64,000 nucleotides of DNA from Pseudodesulfovibrio aespoeensis Aspo-2 (GTDB lineage: Bacteria; Desulfobacterota; Desulfovibrionia; Desulfovibrionales; Desulfovibrionaceae). Numbering within the stretch: the stretch's first letter is position 1; the number at the start of each line of letters is the position of its first letter. This document shows, piece by piece, positions 19,276 to 28,660 of the stretch. The position numbers were made by a program, and so were the translations under genes. The DNA lies in contig NC_014844.1 in the NCBI RefSeq assembly GCF_000176915.2, positions 1,550,001 through 1,614,000 on the forward strand, written 5' to 3'. A model generated the notes under the pieces. It worked only from the letters and a program-made list of their open reading frames with translations. It was not told the DNA's origin and made no database searches.

Positions 19276-20505
19276 ATGAGATTTGAGACGTTTGTCGCAT
19301 TGAGATATCTGTTCGCCCTGCGCAGGCAGGCGTTCATTTCTGTCATCTCGCTTTTTGCGGTCTTCGGCGTGGCCATCGGGGTCGGTGCCCTGATCGTGGT
19401 CATTGGCGTCATGAACGGCTTTTCTACCGATCTTCGGAACAAGATCCTCGGCGTCAACGCGCACATCCTGGTCACCTCCCTGCGCGGGGGCATCAAGGAT
19501 TACAGGAATCTGGCCGATGAGGCTACACAGGTTCCCGGCGTCATCGGCGTGACGCCTTTCATCTATTCCGAGGTGATACTGTCCACCCGCAGCGGGGTCA
19601 AAGGCGTGGTGCTGCGGGGGATAGATCCGACCACTTCCGATTCCGTGCTGAGCCTGTCCAAGGACATGATCAGCGGCGGCCTGGCGAATCTCGATGCCAA
19701 TGTTGACAAGCCGGGCATCATCATCGGTTCCGAGCTGGCCAACCGGCTCGGTCTGGCCCAGGGGTCAGAGGTGAATCTGCTGTCGCCATCCGGTCGTGCG
19801 GGTTCCGCTGGGTTCACGCCCAAGATCAGGCCCTTTCTGGTGGCCGGAATCTTCAGGACCGGGATGTTCGAGTACGATTCGTCCCTGGGGTATGTGACCA
19901 TCCCTGCGGCCCGGCAACTGCTCGGTTTCAAAGAGGATGTAGTGTCAGGACTTGAGATAAGCGTCAACGACGTGTACAATGTCGAGCACATTTCAGAGCT
20001 GCTGCGGGAGCGGGTGGGATCGTTCACGGTCTACGTGCGCCACTGGCAGGAGATGAACGCCAACCTTTTTGCCGCGCTGGAGCTTGAGAAGACGGCCATG
20101 TTCATCATTCTGGCCATGATCGTGCTTGTCGGCTCGTTCAGCATCGTCACCACCCTGGTCATGCTCGTCATACAAAAGACCAAGGATATTGCGGTGCTCA
20201 TGTCCATCGGTGCCGATGTTTCGAGTATCCGGCGCATCTTCATGCTCCAGGGGACGTTCATCGGGTTGGCTGGCACGGTCTTCGGCTTCCTGATCGGCGT
20301 GCCGGTGAGCCTGCTGCTCAAGAAGTACCAGTTCATCAAGCTGCCGAGCAACGTGTACCCGGTGGACTACCTGCCGGTACGCCTTGAGGCCATCGACCTT
20401 TTGTCCATCGGAGGTGCCGCATTTTTGTTGTGTTTTTTGGCGACCATATACCCCGCGCGACGGGCTGCGGCCCTGAATCCGAGCGATGCCTTGCGTTATG
20501 AGTAA
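19276..20505 (+). CDS. lolC: Lipoprotein-releasing ABC transporter permease (LolC/LolE family)
   Basis: The 409-residue protein has the MacB/LolC plan. One membrane helix near 25-48 follows the signature FVALRYLFALRRQAFISVIS, then a large periplasmic domain (about 50-265), then three C-terminal helices. With LolD it extracts mature lipoproteins from the inner membrane and hands them to LolA. Only one permease gene is present; no separate lolE is adjacent, so the complex may be a homodimer as in LolF-type systems (inference). The last codons overlap lolD in the eight bases ATGAGTAA. Confidence 0.93.
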   Translation: MRFETFVALRYLFALRRQAFISVISLFAVFGVAIGVGALIVVIGVMNGFSTDLRNKILGVNAHILVTSLRGGIKDYRNLADEATQVPGVIGVTPFIYSEVILSTRSGVKGVVLRGIDPTTSDSVLSLSKDMISGGLANLDANVDKPGIIIGSELANRLGLAQGSEVNLLSPSGRAGSAGFTPKIRPFLVAGIFRTGMFEYDSSLGYVTIPAARQLLGFKEDVVSGLEISVNDVYNVEHISELLRERVGSFTVYVRHWQEMNANLFAALELEKTAMFIILAMIVLVGSFSIVTTLVMLVIQKTKDIAVLMSIGADVSSIRRIFMLQGTFIGLAGTVFGFLIGVPVSLLLKKYQFIKLPSNVYPVDYLPVRLEAIDLLSIGGAAFLLCFLATIYPARRAAALNPSDALRYE

Positions 20506-21181
20506 AGAGACGATATACCGCTTGGTTGCCGTGGACAAGGAATTCCAAGGTCCTTCGGAGACGGTGCGCGTGCTGCGCAATGTCGATCTGGCCATCGGCA
20601 GGGGGGAATCCCTGGCCGTGCTCGGTTCGTCCGGGTCTGGCAAGACCACGCTCCTCCACCTGCTCGGCACGTTGGACACCGCGACCTCGGGCAAGATTTT
20701 TTTGAACGATGTGGATTTGAGCACCCTCGGCGGCAGGCAGCGGGCGCGGCTCAGGAACCGGGAGATAGGCTTCGTGTTTCAGTTCCATCACCTGCTCCCG
20801 GAGTTCACCACCTTGGAGAATGTCGCCATGCCCGCCTTTATCGCGGGCATGGGACGCGGCGAGGGCGTCAGGCTGGCCAGAGAGGCCCTTGAGATGGTGG
20901 GCCTCACGCATCGGCAGGATCACAAGGTGACGACCCTTTCGGGAGGGGAGCGCCAGCGGGCTGCAATAGCCAGGGCTATTCTGCTCCGGCCCAAGGTGTT
21001 GCTGGCGGACGAGCCGACAGGCAACCTCGACGAGGAAAACGGTTCAAAAATCGGAGAACTGCTCGTTTCTCTGAACAATGAACTGGGTATGACGTTTGTC
21101 GTCGTGACGCACAATCCGACCTTGGCCGGGATGATGCACAGGCGGATGGAATTGCGTTCAGGAGAATTGTATGCTCATTAG
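20498..21181 (+). CDS. lolD: Lipoprotein-releasing ABC transporter ATPase LolD
   Basis: The 227-residue ATPase has Walker A GSSGSGKTT, signature LSGGERQRAAIARA and Walker B VLLADEPTGNLDEE. The RNREIGFVFQFHHLLPEFTT stretch is the Q-loop typical of LolD. The ATG at 20498 lies inside the lolC stop (ATGAGTAA), so the genes are translationally coupled; an ATG at 20486 is less likely. Its 3' end overlaps bamA by 11 bases. It powers lipoprotein release from the inner membrane. Confidence 0.95.
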   Translation: MSKETIYRLVAVDKEFQGPSETVRVLRNVDLAIGRGESLAVLGSSGSGKTTLLHLLGTLDTATSGKIFLNDVDLSTLGGRQRARLRNREIGFVFQFHHLLPEFTTLENVAMPAFIAGMGRGEGVRLAREALEMVGLTHRQDHKVTTLSGGERQRAAIARAILLRPKVLLADEPTGNLDEENGSKIGELLVSLNNELGMTFVVVTHNPTLAGMMHRRMELRSGELYAH

Positions 21182-23885
21182 ATGCGTTGGCAGACTGGCG
21201 ACTTTGGCCCTTGTAACGCTTTTGCTCACCATGGCGGGGGTGACCCACGCCCAGGCGAGCGAAGCCAAGGATGTGAAGGTTGCGGTGCTGCCCTTTGTCA
21301 TCAACGCAGGCGACGATTTTTCCTATCTTAAAGACAGCCTTCCTGAATTGTTATCGGACCGCCTCCGGGATGCCGGGTTCGAGGTCGTGGATGGTGCCGA
21401 GGTCAGGCGGCTCATCGACGAGAAACGGATAACCACGGTCAACGGCGCCTCGGCGCGAGAGATTGCACTGCTTTCCGGGGCCGGTTTCGCGGTCTATGGG
21501 ACCATGAACCAGATCGGCGTGGATCTCACCCTGGACGCGCGTCTTGTCGACGCCTACGGCACGGGCGAGGGAAAGCGCATGGCCGTGACCAAGGAGGGGC
21601 TGATCAACCTGCTGCCCGCAGTGGATGAACTGGTCGGGCGCATGAAGATGGACCTGCTCAAGCTCGAAGTGGTGGCCGAGGTCGATGTTGAAGGCACCAA
21701 GGTTCTGGACAAGGACGTGGTGCTCATGCGCATGACGCTCCAGAAAGGCGACATGCTGACCGCCAAGGCGGCCAATACGGCACTCAAGAATATTTATGAT
21801 CTCGGCTATTTCGACGATGTGCAGGTCAGGATTGACGAGGTGCCTGACGGCAAGAAGGTGACCTTTGTCGTGGTCGAGAAACCCCGCATCCAGGCCCTTG
21901 GCGTCCGCGGTTCCGATGCCATTGATGCCGAGGATATCCTTGAGGCCATTTCCACCAAGAAAGGCGGCGTGGTCAACCCCAAGGTCTTGTCCGACGATAT
22001 CCGCGTGATCCGCGAGATGTATCGCAAGGACGGCTACTACAAGGCCAAGGTCACTCACGAGATCGAGGATACCGGCTCTGGTGTGGCCCGGTTGACCTTC
22101 GTGGTGGAGGAAGGCCCCAAGCTCTATATCACCAACGTGGTCATTGACGGCGCGCAGCAGCTCGACCCGGACGACATCAAGGAAGTCCTGGCCCTCAAGG
22201 AACGCGGCATGCTCTCCTGGATCACCAATACCGGCGTGCTCAAGGAGGAACTCCTTGACCGTGACGCTTCGGCCATCGAGGCCTTCTACAACAGCAAGGG
22301 ATTCATCGAGGTCCGGGTCGGCAGGCCCGAGGTGGAGATCAAGGACGACGGCATCAGCGTCATCTACCAAGTCTGGGAAGGGGCCCGCTACAAGATGGGC
22401 GAGACCATCTTCAAGGGCGATCTCATCGACGATCCGGCAAAGCTCATGGAGATTACCGCCGTGGGCAAGCTCAAGGAGAAGGACGAGTATTTCGACCGCT
22501 CGCTGCTCAAGGCGGACGTCGATTCCCTGACCAACCATTACAATAATTATGGCTATGCCTACGCCGACGTGAAGGTGAACCTCAAGGACGATGCCGAAAA
22601 CAAGATCGTCGATGTTGTCTACACCATAGCCAAACACCAGCGGGTGCATATCCGTCGGGTGCTGCTCGAAGGCAACGCGGTCACCCGCGACAACGTCATC
22701 CTGCGCGAGATGCGGCTGGCCGACGGCGACATGTTCGACGGCGACAAGCTCAAGCGGTCTCACACTCGGCTCAACAACCTCGGATATTTTGAGAAGGTGG
22801 ACATTTCCCCGGTGCCCACAGGCAATCCGGAGGAAATGGATCTTGTGGTCAAGGTCAAGGACAAGCCCACGGGCCAGATCGGTGGCGGCATAGGCTATTC
22901 CACCTATGACAGCGTGTACCTTGCGGCCAATGTGTCCGAATCGAATCTCTTCGGCAAGGGGTATCTGCTCGCCCTCAATGGTGCGTTCAGCGGGCGCAAG
23001 ACCGCCTACACGCTGACGTTTCGCAATCCGCATCTCAATGACTCCGAGGTCGGCTTCACCGCCGAGGCGCACAAGCGCGACGAGGACTTCAACGACTTCA
23101 CCAAACGTTCGGTCGGCGGCATAGCGAGTTTCGACTATCCTGTGGGCGAATATACCTCGGTGTCCTGGGACTACACGGCAGAATACTATCAGTTGATAAA
23201 CATTGCTAACGACGCGTCTTCAACGGTTAAGGATGACGCGGGTTCGCATTTCCTCAGTCAGGTGGCTGGTTCCATTACTCGGGACACTCTTGACAACAAC
23301 ATGAATCCCACGGAAGGCACCGTGTCCTCGCTGGCGCTTCTCTACGGCGGCGGTCCCATGGGGGGAACCGATGACTTCGTCAAATACATCGGTTCATTCC
23401 AGTGGTATACGCCGGCGGTCGAAGAGGTTGTCTTCCACTCCAAGTTCTGGGGCGGGTTCCTGCACAAGAACTTGGGCGGTTCCAAGGTGCCGACTGATCA
23501 GCGGTTCGAGCTTGGCGGCGTTGGTTCGGTCCGCGGATATTCCTCCTACTCCATCACTCCGCTCGATGGTTCGGATTCGTCCGAGGGCGGCACCAAGGCG
23601 TTCTACATGAACCTGGAACTCAAGCGCCAGTTAAGCAAGGAGTATGGCATCTCCTCACTTGTCTTCTTTGACGCGGGCAATTCGTGGAAGGAGAGCGAGA
23701 TGATGTTCTCTTCGCCATCACGCAAGGGTACGGCACCCTCGCTCGGCCTCTACAAGAGTGTCGGCACCGGACTCAACTGGTACTCGCCCATGGGCCCGGT
23801 CGGATTTGTATACGGGTATGGACTTGACAGGATCGGGACAACTGGACGGCACAAGATTGAAATGCTAATGGGGCAACAATTCTAG
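21171..23885 (+). CDS. bamA: Outer-membrane protein assembly factor BamA with an extra N-terminal TolB-like domain
   Basis: The protein inserts beta-barrel proteins into the outer membrane. Residues 1-30 are a signal peptide. Residues 33 to about 165 (from DVKVAVLPFVINAGDDFSYL through AVYGTMNQIGVDLTLDARLV) resemble the TolB N-terminal/FlgT-like alpha-beta fold and precede the first POTRA, which explains 904 residues against roughly 800 in E. coli. Five POTRA repeats follow (about 170-560), each with a GYF or GYY turn, then a 16-strand barrel (about 575-904). VRGYSSYS near 786 is the L6 loop VRGF-type motif. It starts within the lolD 3' end and is followed by skp. Confidence 0.96.
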   Translation: MLIRCVGRLATLALVTLLLTMAGVTHAQASEAKDVKVAVLPFVINAGDDFSYLKDSLPELLSDRLRDAGFEVVDGAEVRRLIDEKRITTVNGASAREIALLSGAGFAVYGTMNQIGVDLTLDARLVDAYGTGEGKRMAVTKEGLINLLPAVDELVGRMKMDLLKLEVVAEVDVEGTKVLDKDVVLMRMTLQKGDMLTAKAANTALKNIYDLGYFDDVQVRIDEVPDGKKVTFVVVEKPRIQALGVRGSDAIDAEDILEAISTKKGGVVNPKVLSDDIRVIREMYRKDGYYKAKVTHEIEDTGSGVARLTFVVEEGPKLYITNVVIDGAQQLDPDDIKEVLALKERGMLSWITNTGVLKEELLDRDASAIEAFYNSKGFIEVRVGRPEVEIKDDGISVIYQVWEGARYKMGETIFKGDLIDDPAKLMEITAVGKLKEKDEYFDRSLLKADVDSLTNHYNNYGYAYADVKVNLKDDAENKIVDVVYTIAKHQRVHIRRVLLEGNAVTRDNVILREMRLADGDMFDGDKLKRSHTRLNNLGYFEKVDISPVPTGNPEEMDLVVKVKDKPTGQIGGGIGYSTYDSVYLAANVSESNLFGKGYLLALNGAFSGRKTAYTLTFRNPHLNDSEVGFTAEAHKRDEDFNDFTKRSVGGIASFDYPVGEYTSVSWDYTAEYYQLINIANDASSTVKDDAGSHFLSQVAGSITRDTLDNNMNPTEGTVSSLALLYGGGPMGGTDDFVKYIGSFQWYTPAVEEVVFHSKFWGGFLHKNLGGSKVPTDQRFELGGVGSVRGYSSYSITPLDGSDSSEGGTKAFYMNLELKRQLSKEYGISSLVFFDAGNSWKESEMMFSSPSRKGTAPSLGLYKSVGTGLNWYSPMGPVGFVYGYGLDRIGTTGRHKIEMLMGQQF

Positions 23886-23914
23886 ACAGGGTATGATTGC
23901 AAGGAGCTGTTGAT

Positions 23915-24436
23915 ATGAAAAAGGTATTGTTTCTGGCTGTTGTTTTTGTCTTTCTGTTCCAGGCCGTGGCGTTTGCTGAAACCAAGATTGGAGTGTTCAG
24001 CATGCAGGCGGTGATGGTCAACTGCGACTACGGCAAGGCCGTGGCCGCCAAGCTCAAGGCGCAGTTCGAGCCCATGGAGAAGAACCTGGAGAAGGAAGCC
24101 CAGGAAATTCAGAAGCTCGAAGAGTCCCTGCGCAACCAGGATCTGGCTCTGAAGCTGGATGCCAAGCAGGACAAGCAGCGTGAATTCCGGCGCATCACCC
24201 GTGACTATCAGGACAGCGTGGCGGCATACCGCCAGAAGCGTCAGGTCACCCAGCAGGAGCTTGGGCAGCCCGTGATCGAGAAGATCGTCAAGGTCATGGC
24301 CGAGTACGCCAAGGTCAACAAATACACCGTGATTTTCGAGCTGGGCAGCAGTGGTGTCTCCTACGTGGCCGAAGGCATCGACATCACCGACAACCTCGTG
24401 GAAGAACTTAACAAGCTGAAGAAAGCCGGTAAATAG
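23915..24436 (+). CDS. skp: Periplasmic chaperone Skp/OmpH family
   Basis: The 173-residue protein has a signal peptide (residues 1-21, ending in AVAFA). The mature start [12 protein letters not shown] is typical of OmpH, and a long charged coiled coil (about 55-125) forms the tentacles that hold unfolded outer-membrane proteins. The ATG at 23915 is preferred over the upstream TTG because AAGGAG precedes it. It sits between bamA and lpxD, the classical order. Confidence 0.93.
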   Translation: MKKVLFLAVVFVFLFQAVAFAETKIGVFSMQAVMVNCDYGKAVAAKLKAQFEPMEKNLEKEAQEIQKLEESLRNQDLALKLDAKQDKQREFRRITRDYQDSVAAYRQKRQVTQQELGQPVIEKIVKVMAEYAKVNKYTVIFELGSSGVSYVAEGIDITDNLVEELNKLKKAGK

Positions 24437-24441
24437 TCACA

Positions 24442-25488
24442 ATGAAGATCAAGTTGTCGGCACTTGCCGAAAAACTTGGACTTGACCACACTGGGGACGA
24501 CATGGAGATTTCCGGGGTGAACACCCTGGAGAAGGCCGGGCCTGAAGACCTCTCCTTTCTCGTCAATCCCAAATACGCGCAACTGCTGGATACGACCCGG
24601 GCCGGATGTGTTCTCACTTCCGGCCCGTATGCCGACAGGGTCGGGCGCGCGCTGGTCAGTTCCAATGTCTATATGGACTTGGCCAAGGTGGTGAACATCT
24701 TTGCCAAGCCCCAGGGATGCCTGCAGGGTGTCAGCGAATTAGCCTACGTCCACCCCGAGGCCAGGGTCGATGATACGGCCACGGTCTATCCGTTCGCATT
24801 CATCGGCGCGCGGGCAGTGGTCGGCGCGAGAAGCGTCGTTTTTCCCGGCTGCTATGTGGGCGAGGACAGCGCTATCGGCGCTGATTGTCTTTTGTACCCC
24901 AATGCCGTGGTCATGGGCTCGGTGACCATCGGCGACAAGGTCATCCTTCAGCCCGGAGCGGTGCTTGGCGGTGATGGTTTCGGTTTCGCCCAGACACCGT
25001 TCGGGCATATGAAGATCCCCCAGATCGGCACTGTGATCGTGGAGGAGAGCGTGGAGATCGGCTCCAACACGGCCATCGACAGGGCCGCCCTGGACACCAC
25101 GCGCATCGGGCGGGGAACAAAGATCGACAACCTCGTGCAGATCGGCCACAACGTGCAGGTGGGCGAGCACTGTCTGATCATCGGGCAGGTTGGCATCGGC
25201 GGCAGCACCAAGGTCGGCAACAACGTGGTCCTGGCCGGCCAGGTAGGGGTCGCGGACAATGCCGAGATCGGCGACGGGGCCATGATAGCCGCCCAAAGCG
25301 GACTTGCCGGCAAGATCGAGCCTGGCAGCAGGCTGGCAGGCACTCCGGTCATGCCAGCAGGCACCTTTTTGAAGGCGGCTGGTTCCTGCATGCCAAGGCT
25401 GCCCGAACTTTTCAGGCGCGTGAAGGCACTTGAAAAGGAACTCAACGCGGTCAAGGCCGCAGCGAATGGTGGAAACGACGATGAGTAA
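24442..25488 (+). CDS. lpxD: UDP-3-O-acyl-glucosamine N-acyltransferase LpxD
   Basis: The third lipid A enzyme adds the N-linked acyl chain to UDP-3-O-acyl-glucosamine. The 348 residues comprise an N-terminal uridine-binding domain (about 1-100) and a left-handed beta-helix of hexapeptide repeats (about 105-310) with [10 protein letters not shown], as in LpxD. A C-terminal helix from about 315 completes it. Its stop overlaps the fabZ start in ATGAGTAA. Confidence 0.96.
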   Translation: MKIKLSALAEKLGLDHTGDDMEISGVNTLEKAGPEDLSFLVNPKYAQLLDTTRAGCVLTSGPYADRVGRALVSSNVYMDLAKVVNIFAKPQGCLQGVSELAYVHPEARVDDTATVYPFAFIGARAVVGARSVVFPGCYVGEDSAIGADCLLYPNAVVMGSVTIGDKVILQPGAVLGGDGFGFAQTPFGHMKIPQIGTVIVEESVEIGSNTAIDRAALDTTRIGRGTKIDNLVQIGHNVQVGEHCLIIGQVGIGGSTKVGNNVVLAGQVGVADNAEIGDGAMIAAQSGLAGKIEPGSRLAGTPVMPAGTFLKAAGSCMPRLPELFRRVKALEKELNAVKAAANGGNDDE

Positions 25489-25939
25489 CGAATACCTGCT
25501 GGATATCAGACAGATCATGGATATGCTGCCCCATCGCTACCCGTTCCTGCTCGTTGACAGGGTCGTGGAGTTCGAGCCGGGGGTCAGGCTCAAGGCCTAC
25601 AAGAATGTCAGCATGAACGAGGCGTTTTTTCAGGGACATTTCCCCGGCCTGCCGGTCATGCCGGGCGTACTCATCCTTGAGGCCCTGGCCCAGGCCGGTG
25701 GCGTCTTTGTCATGAGTACCATTCAGGAGTCCCTGGAGGACAAGGTCTTTCTCTTCACCGGGTTGAACAAGGTCAAGTTCCGCAAGCCGGTGGTTCCAGG
25801 TGACAGGCTCATCCTCAAGGTGGCCTATGACAGACATAAAATGAATATCTGGCGCATGCACGGCATCGCCGAGGTCGACGGCCAGGTCGTGGCTCAGGGA
25901 GAGTTTTCGGCTGCCGTCGCCAATAAAGGGGACATGTAG
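25481..25939 (+). CDS. fabZ: 3-hydroxyacyl-ACP dehydratase FabZ
   Basis: The 152-residue hotdog-fold enzyme has the signatures [13 protein letters not shown] and [17 protein letters not shown], holding the catalytic His (HFPG) and Glu (LEA). It dehydrates 3-hydroxyacyl-ACP, competing with LpxA and LpxD for the same acyl donors, which explains its place between them. The ATG at 25481 is nested in the lpxD stop and the stop overlaps the lpxA start by one base. Confidence 0.97.
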   Translation: MSNEYLLDIRQIMDMLPHRYPFLLVDRVVEFEPGVRLKAYKNVSMNEAFFQGHFPGLPVMPGVLILEALAQAGGVFVMSTIQESLEDKVFLFTGLNKVKFRKPVVPGDRLILKVAYDRHKMNIWRMHGIAEVDGQVVAQGEFSAAVANKGDM

Positions 25940-26751
25940 TGGCAACTGAAATCCATTCCTCCGCCGTCATTGATCCGTCCGCCGAACTGGGTGTCGATGT
26001 CCGGATCGGGCCGTTTGTCGTGGTCGGCGCAGAGGCAAAGATAGGCGACAACACGCTGCTTGAGTCCCATGTGGTGATCAAATCCTTCACCGAAATGGGA
26101 GCGGGGAACCATGTTCACCCCCATGCGGTCATCGGCGGCGAACCGCAGCATACCGCCTACCAGGGCGAGAAGACCTACACCCGGATCGGTGACAACAACA
26201 AAATCCGCGAGTGCGTCACCATCCATCGCGGCACGGTCCAGGGCGAAGGGGAGACCCACATCGGGTCCAACTGCATGTTCATGGCCTATTCCCACATCGC
26301 CCATGACTGCACCGTGGGCGACAATGTCATCCTGGCCAACGCGGTCAACTTGGCCGGGCATGTAGCGGTCGGTCGCAACGTGATCATCAGCGGCATGTCT
26401 GCCGTGCAGCAGTTCATCCGCATCGGCGAATACGCTTTTTTGGGCGGTGCCAGCGGCTACAAGCTTGATGTGCCTCCCTTCATGCTCGCCCACGGCGTGC
26501 GCGGCATGCTTTTTGGTCCCAACCTCATCGGGCTCAAGCGCAACGGTTTTGATTCCGATGCCTGCAAGGGGTTGAAAAAGGCCTACAAGATCATCTTCCG
26601 TTCCGGGCTGACCCGCGAGCAAGGGCTGGAGCGGGTGGAAAGTGAGATCGTCGGCATCCCCCAGGTGGACCGGCTGGTCGCCTTCATCCGCGAAAGCAAG
26701 AACGGCGTGACCCCGGACCATAAGCAGCGCAACTGCCACGAAGAGTCCTGA
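25939..26751 (+). CDS. lpxA: UDP-N-acetylglucosamine O-acyltransferase LpxA
   Basis: The first committed lipid A enzyme acylates UDP-GlcNAc. The 270-residue protein consists of hexapeptide repeats (about 5-190) with the catalytic-histidine segment MAYSHIAHDCTVGD, then a C-terminal helical bundle that begins at GPNLIGLKRNGF. The start is a GTG overlapping the fabZ stop by one base. lpxI follows after ten bases. Confidence 0.97.
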   Translation: MATEIHSSAVIDPSAELGVDVRIGPFVVVGAEAKIGDNTLLESHVVIKSFTEMGAGNHVHPHAVIGGEPQHTAYQGEKTYTRIGDNNKIRECVTIHRGTVQGEGETHIGSNCMFMAYSHIAHDCTVGDNVILANAVNLAGHVAVGRNVIISGMSAVQQFIRIGEYAFLGGASGYKLDVPPFMLAHGVRGMLFGPNLIGLKRNGFDSDACKGLKKAYKIIFRSGLTREQGLERVESEIVGIPQVDRLVAFIRESKNGVTPDHKQRNCHEES

Positions 26752-26761
26752 GCCGCCCATC

Positions 26762-27595
26762 ATGAGCGAGCCTGTCACCACCATCGGTCTGATAGCGGGG
26801 GGCCGCCAGTTTCCGATATTGGTGGCCCGCGGCGTCAAGGCGCACGGGTATCGGTTGGTGGTGGCCGGGTTCACCGGCCACACCAACATGGACGTGGTGC
26901 CCTATGCCGACGTGTGGCAGGAGCTCAAGCTCGGCAAGCTCGGCAGGCTCATCGCCTTTTTCCGCGAGAACGGGGTGGATCGGGTGATCATGGCCGGGAC
27001 TATCGACAAGCCCAAGGTCATGGACATCCGTCATCTGGACATGCGCGCCGTGAAACTGCTCTTTCGCCAGAAAAACAAAGGGGATTCGGCCATCCTCGGC
27101 TCCCTGGCCGAGGAGTTCGAGCGCGAGGGAATGCCTGTGGTCCCGGCTCACGATTACCTGCCGGAGCTGCTCTCGCCCCTTGGCGTCATGACCCGGCGCG
27201 AGCCGGACGAACGTGAGCGGGAGGACCTGCGCTACGGCTGGAAGATCGCCAAGGAGCTTGGCCGCATGGACATTGGCCAGTGTGTGGTCCTGCGCGAGGG
27301 GATCATCTCCGCCGTGGAGGCCCTGGAAGGCACCGATGCGGCCATTGCCAGGGGGTGCGGGCTGGGCGGTCCCGGCTGCGTGGTGATCAAGGTCTTCAAG
27401 CCCGGCCAGCAGGAGCAGGTCGACCTGCCCAGTCTCGGTCTGGACACGGTCCGGGCCATGATCGACGGCAAGGCCACCTGCCTGGGCGTCGAGGCGGGCA
27501 GGAGTTTGTTTTTCGACAGGGACGAAGCCCTGGCCCTGGCCGACAGAGCGGGCATGGCCATTGTCGGGCTGGCTACTGATCAGGTCGAGCCCTGA
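26762..27595 (+). CDS. lpxI: UDP-2,3-diacylglucosamine diphosphatase LpxI
   Basis: The 277-residue DUF1009-family protein begins IGLIAGGRQFPILVARG. It has the conserved segments VIMAGTIDKPKV, GDSAILGSLAEEFEREG and, near the end, ATCLGVEAGRSLFFDRD. LpxI hydrolyses UDP-2,3-diacylglucosamine to lipid X and replaces LpxH in bacteria lacking the latter. It takes the position where E. coli has lpxB; no lpxB is in this window. Confidence 0.94.
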   Translation: MSEPVTTIGLIAGGRQFPILVARGVKAHGYRLVVAGFTGHTNMDVVPYADVWQELKLGKLGRLIAFFRENGVDRVIMAGTIDKPKVMDIRHLDMRAVKLLFRQKNKGDSAILGSLAEEFEREGMPVVPAHDYLPELLSPLGVMTRREPDEREREDLRYGWKIAKELGRMDIGQCVVLREGIISAVEALEGTDAAIARGCGLGGPGCVVIKVFKPGQQEQVDLPSLGLDTVRAMIDGKATCLGVEAGRSLFFDRDEALALADRAGMAIVGLATDQVEP

Positions 27596-27696
27596 GCGAT
27601 CGGGGCGCCGGGATTTCCCCAGACACACCCTCCTTGCTAAGGCGTGGGCTTTATGCCATCATTTCGCCGAAGTATCTGTTTTTTTCTCAGGTCTTC

Positions 27697-27730
27697 CCCC
27701 GCGTGTCGCCAGGCTCGCGGGGAGGTTTTT
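27697..27730 (+). terminator. Possible terminator after lpxI
   Basis: CCCCGCG and CGCGGGG pair across a 12-base loop, and after AGG comes a run of five T. The interrupted tract makes it a weak intrinsic terminator, perhaps partial, between lpxI and the DUF89 gene. The rest of 27596-27757 shows nothing else clear. Confidence 0.45.
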
Positions 27731-27757
27731 CATGATCGCAGAACCGGGATCGGCACG

Positions 27758-28660
27758 ATGAATACCGCAACAGCCTGCCTGCCGTGCTTCAAGAAAATGA
27801 TCCGTCGCGAAGCTCGGCTCGCCTGCCCTGGCGACGAGCCTCTCCAGGCTCGTATTGTCGAGAGCTGGGAGCGGTGCCTGTCTGAACTTGATCTGCGCGT
27901 GCCCCCACCCGTCATAGCCCGGCATCTTGTGGACACCGTGGCCGCCGTGAGCGGCAGCCGGGCCGATCACTACGCCGAAGACAAGCGGCAGGCCAATGAT
28001 GCTGTCCTGCGGCTTCTGCCCGGCCTGCGCACCCGCATCATGGCCGAACAGGACACTTTGGGCGACCCTCTGGCCCTGGCCCTGGAACTGTCGGTGATCG
28101 GCAACTACATCGACCGCGGCGTTGAGCTCGACGTGGATTGGGAGGCGGAGCTGGCTGATGTCGCCAGAACCCTCTCCCCTGATGTTTTGACCCGGTTCAA
28201 GGCTCATGCCCGGTCCGGAGCGCGGGTGGTCGTGCTTGGCGACAACGCGGGCGAGATCGCCCTGGACACGCTCCTTGTCGAGGTGTTGCTCAGGCGTGGT
28301 TGCGAGGTCGTCTACGCCGTGCGCTCGCGCCCGATTCTCAACGACGCGATCATGGCGGACGCGGCGTATGTCGGCATGACCCGATTGTGCCAAGTGGTGG
28401 AGAGCGGGGTGGACACGCCGGGAACAGTTCTGGACCGGTGCGCACCCGAATTCAGACAGCGCCTTGACCAGGCGGACGTGATCCTCTCCAAGGGGCAGGG
28501 CAACTATGAGTCCCTGCAAGGCGAATTGGCGGGCGCTTACTGCGCCTTCAAGGTCAAGTGCCAGCGACTGGTGGCCGAGACCGGGCTGGGCCTGGGGGAT
28601 TCGGCCTTCATCGTGACCACGACGCCGCCGGTTCGCCCGGACAAAGGCGTGCAGCCATGA
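27758..28660 (+). CDS. DUF89 (ARMT1-like) damage-control phosphatase family protein
   Basis: The 300-residue protein begins with a cysteine pair CLPCFKKMI and has the DUF89 catalytic signature VVLGDNAGEIALDTLL (Asp/Asn metal ligands). ILSKGQGNYESL lies further on, and TTTPPV near the end. DUF89 enzymes are metal-dependent phosphatases acting on damaged or excess sugar and cofactor phosphates; the substrate here is unknown. The ATG at 27758 is chosen because family homology begins there, though the ribosome site is weak. Its stop overlaps the asmA start by four bases (ATGA). Confidence 0.88.
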   Translation: MNTATACLPCFKKMIRREARLACPGDEPLQARIVESWERCLSELDLRVPPPVIARHLVDTVAAVSGSRADHYAEDKRQANDAVLRLLPGLRTRIMAEQDTLGDPLALALELSVIGNYIDRGVELDVDWEAELADVARTLSPDVLTRFKAHARSGARVVVLGDNAGEIALDTLLVEVLLRRGCEVVYAVRSRPILNDAIMADAAYVGMTRLCQVVESGVDTPGTVLDRCAPEFRQRLDQADVILSKGQGNYESLQGELAGAYCAFKVKCQRLVAETGLGLGDSAFIVTTTPPVRPDKGVQP

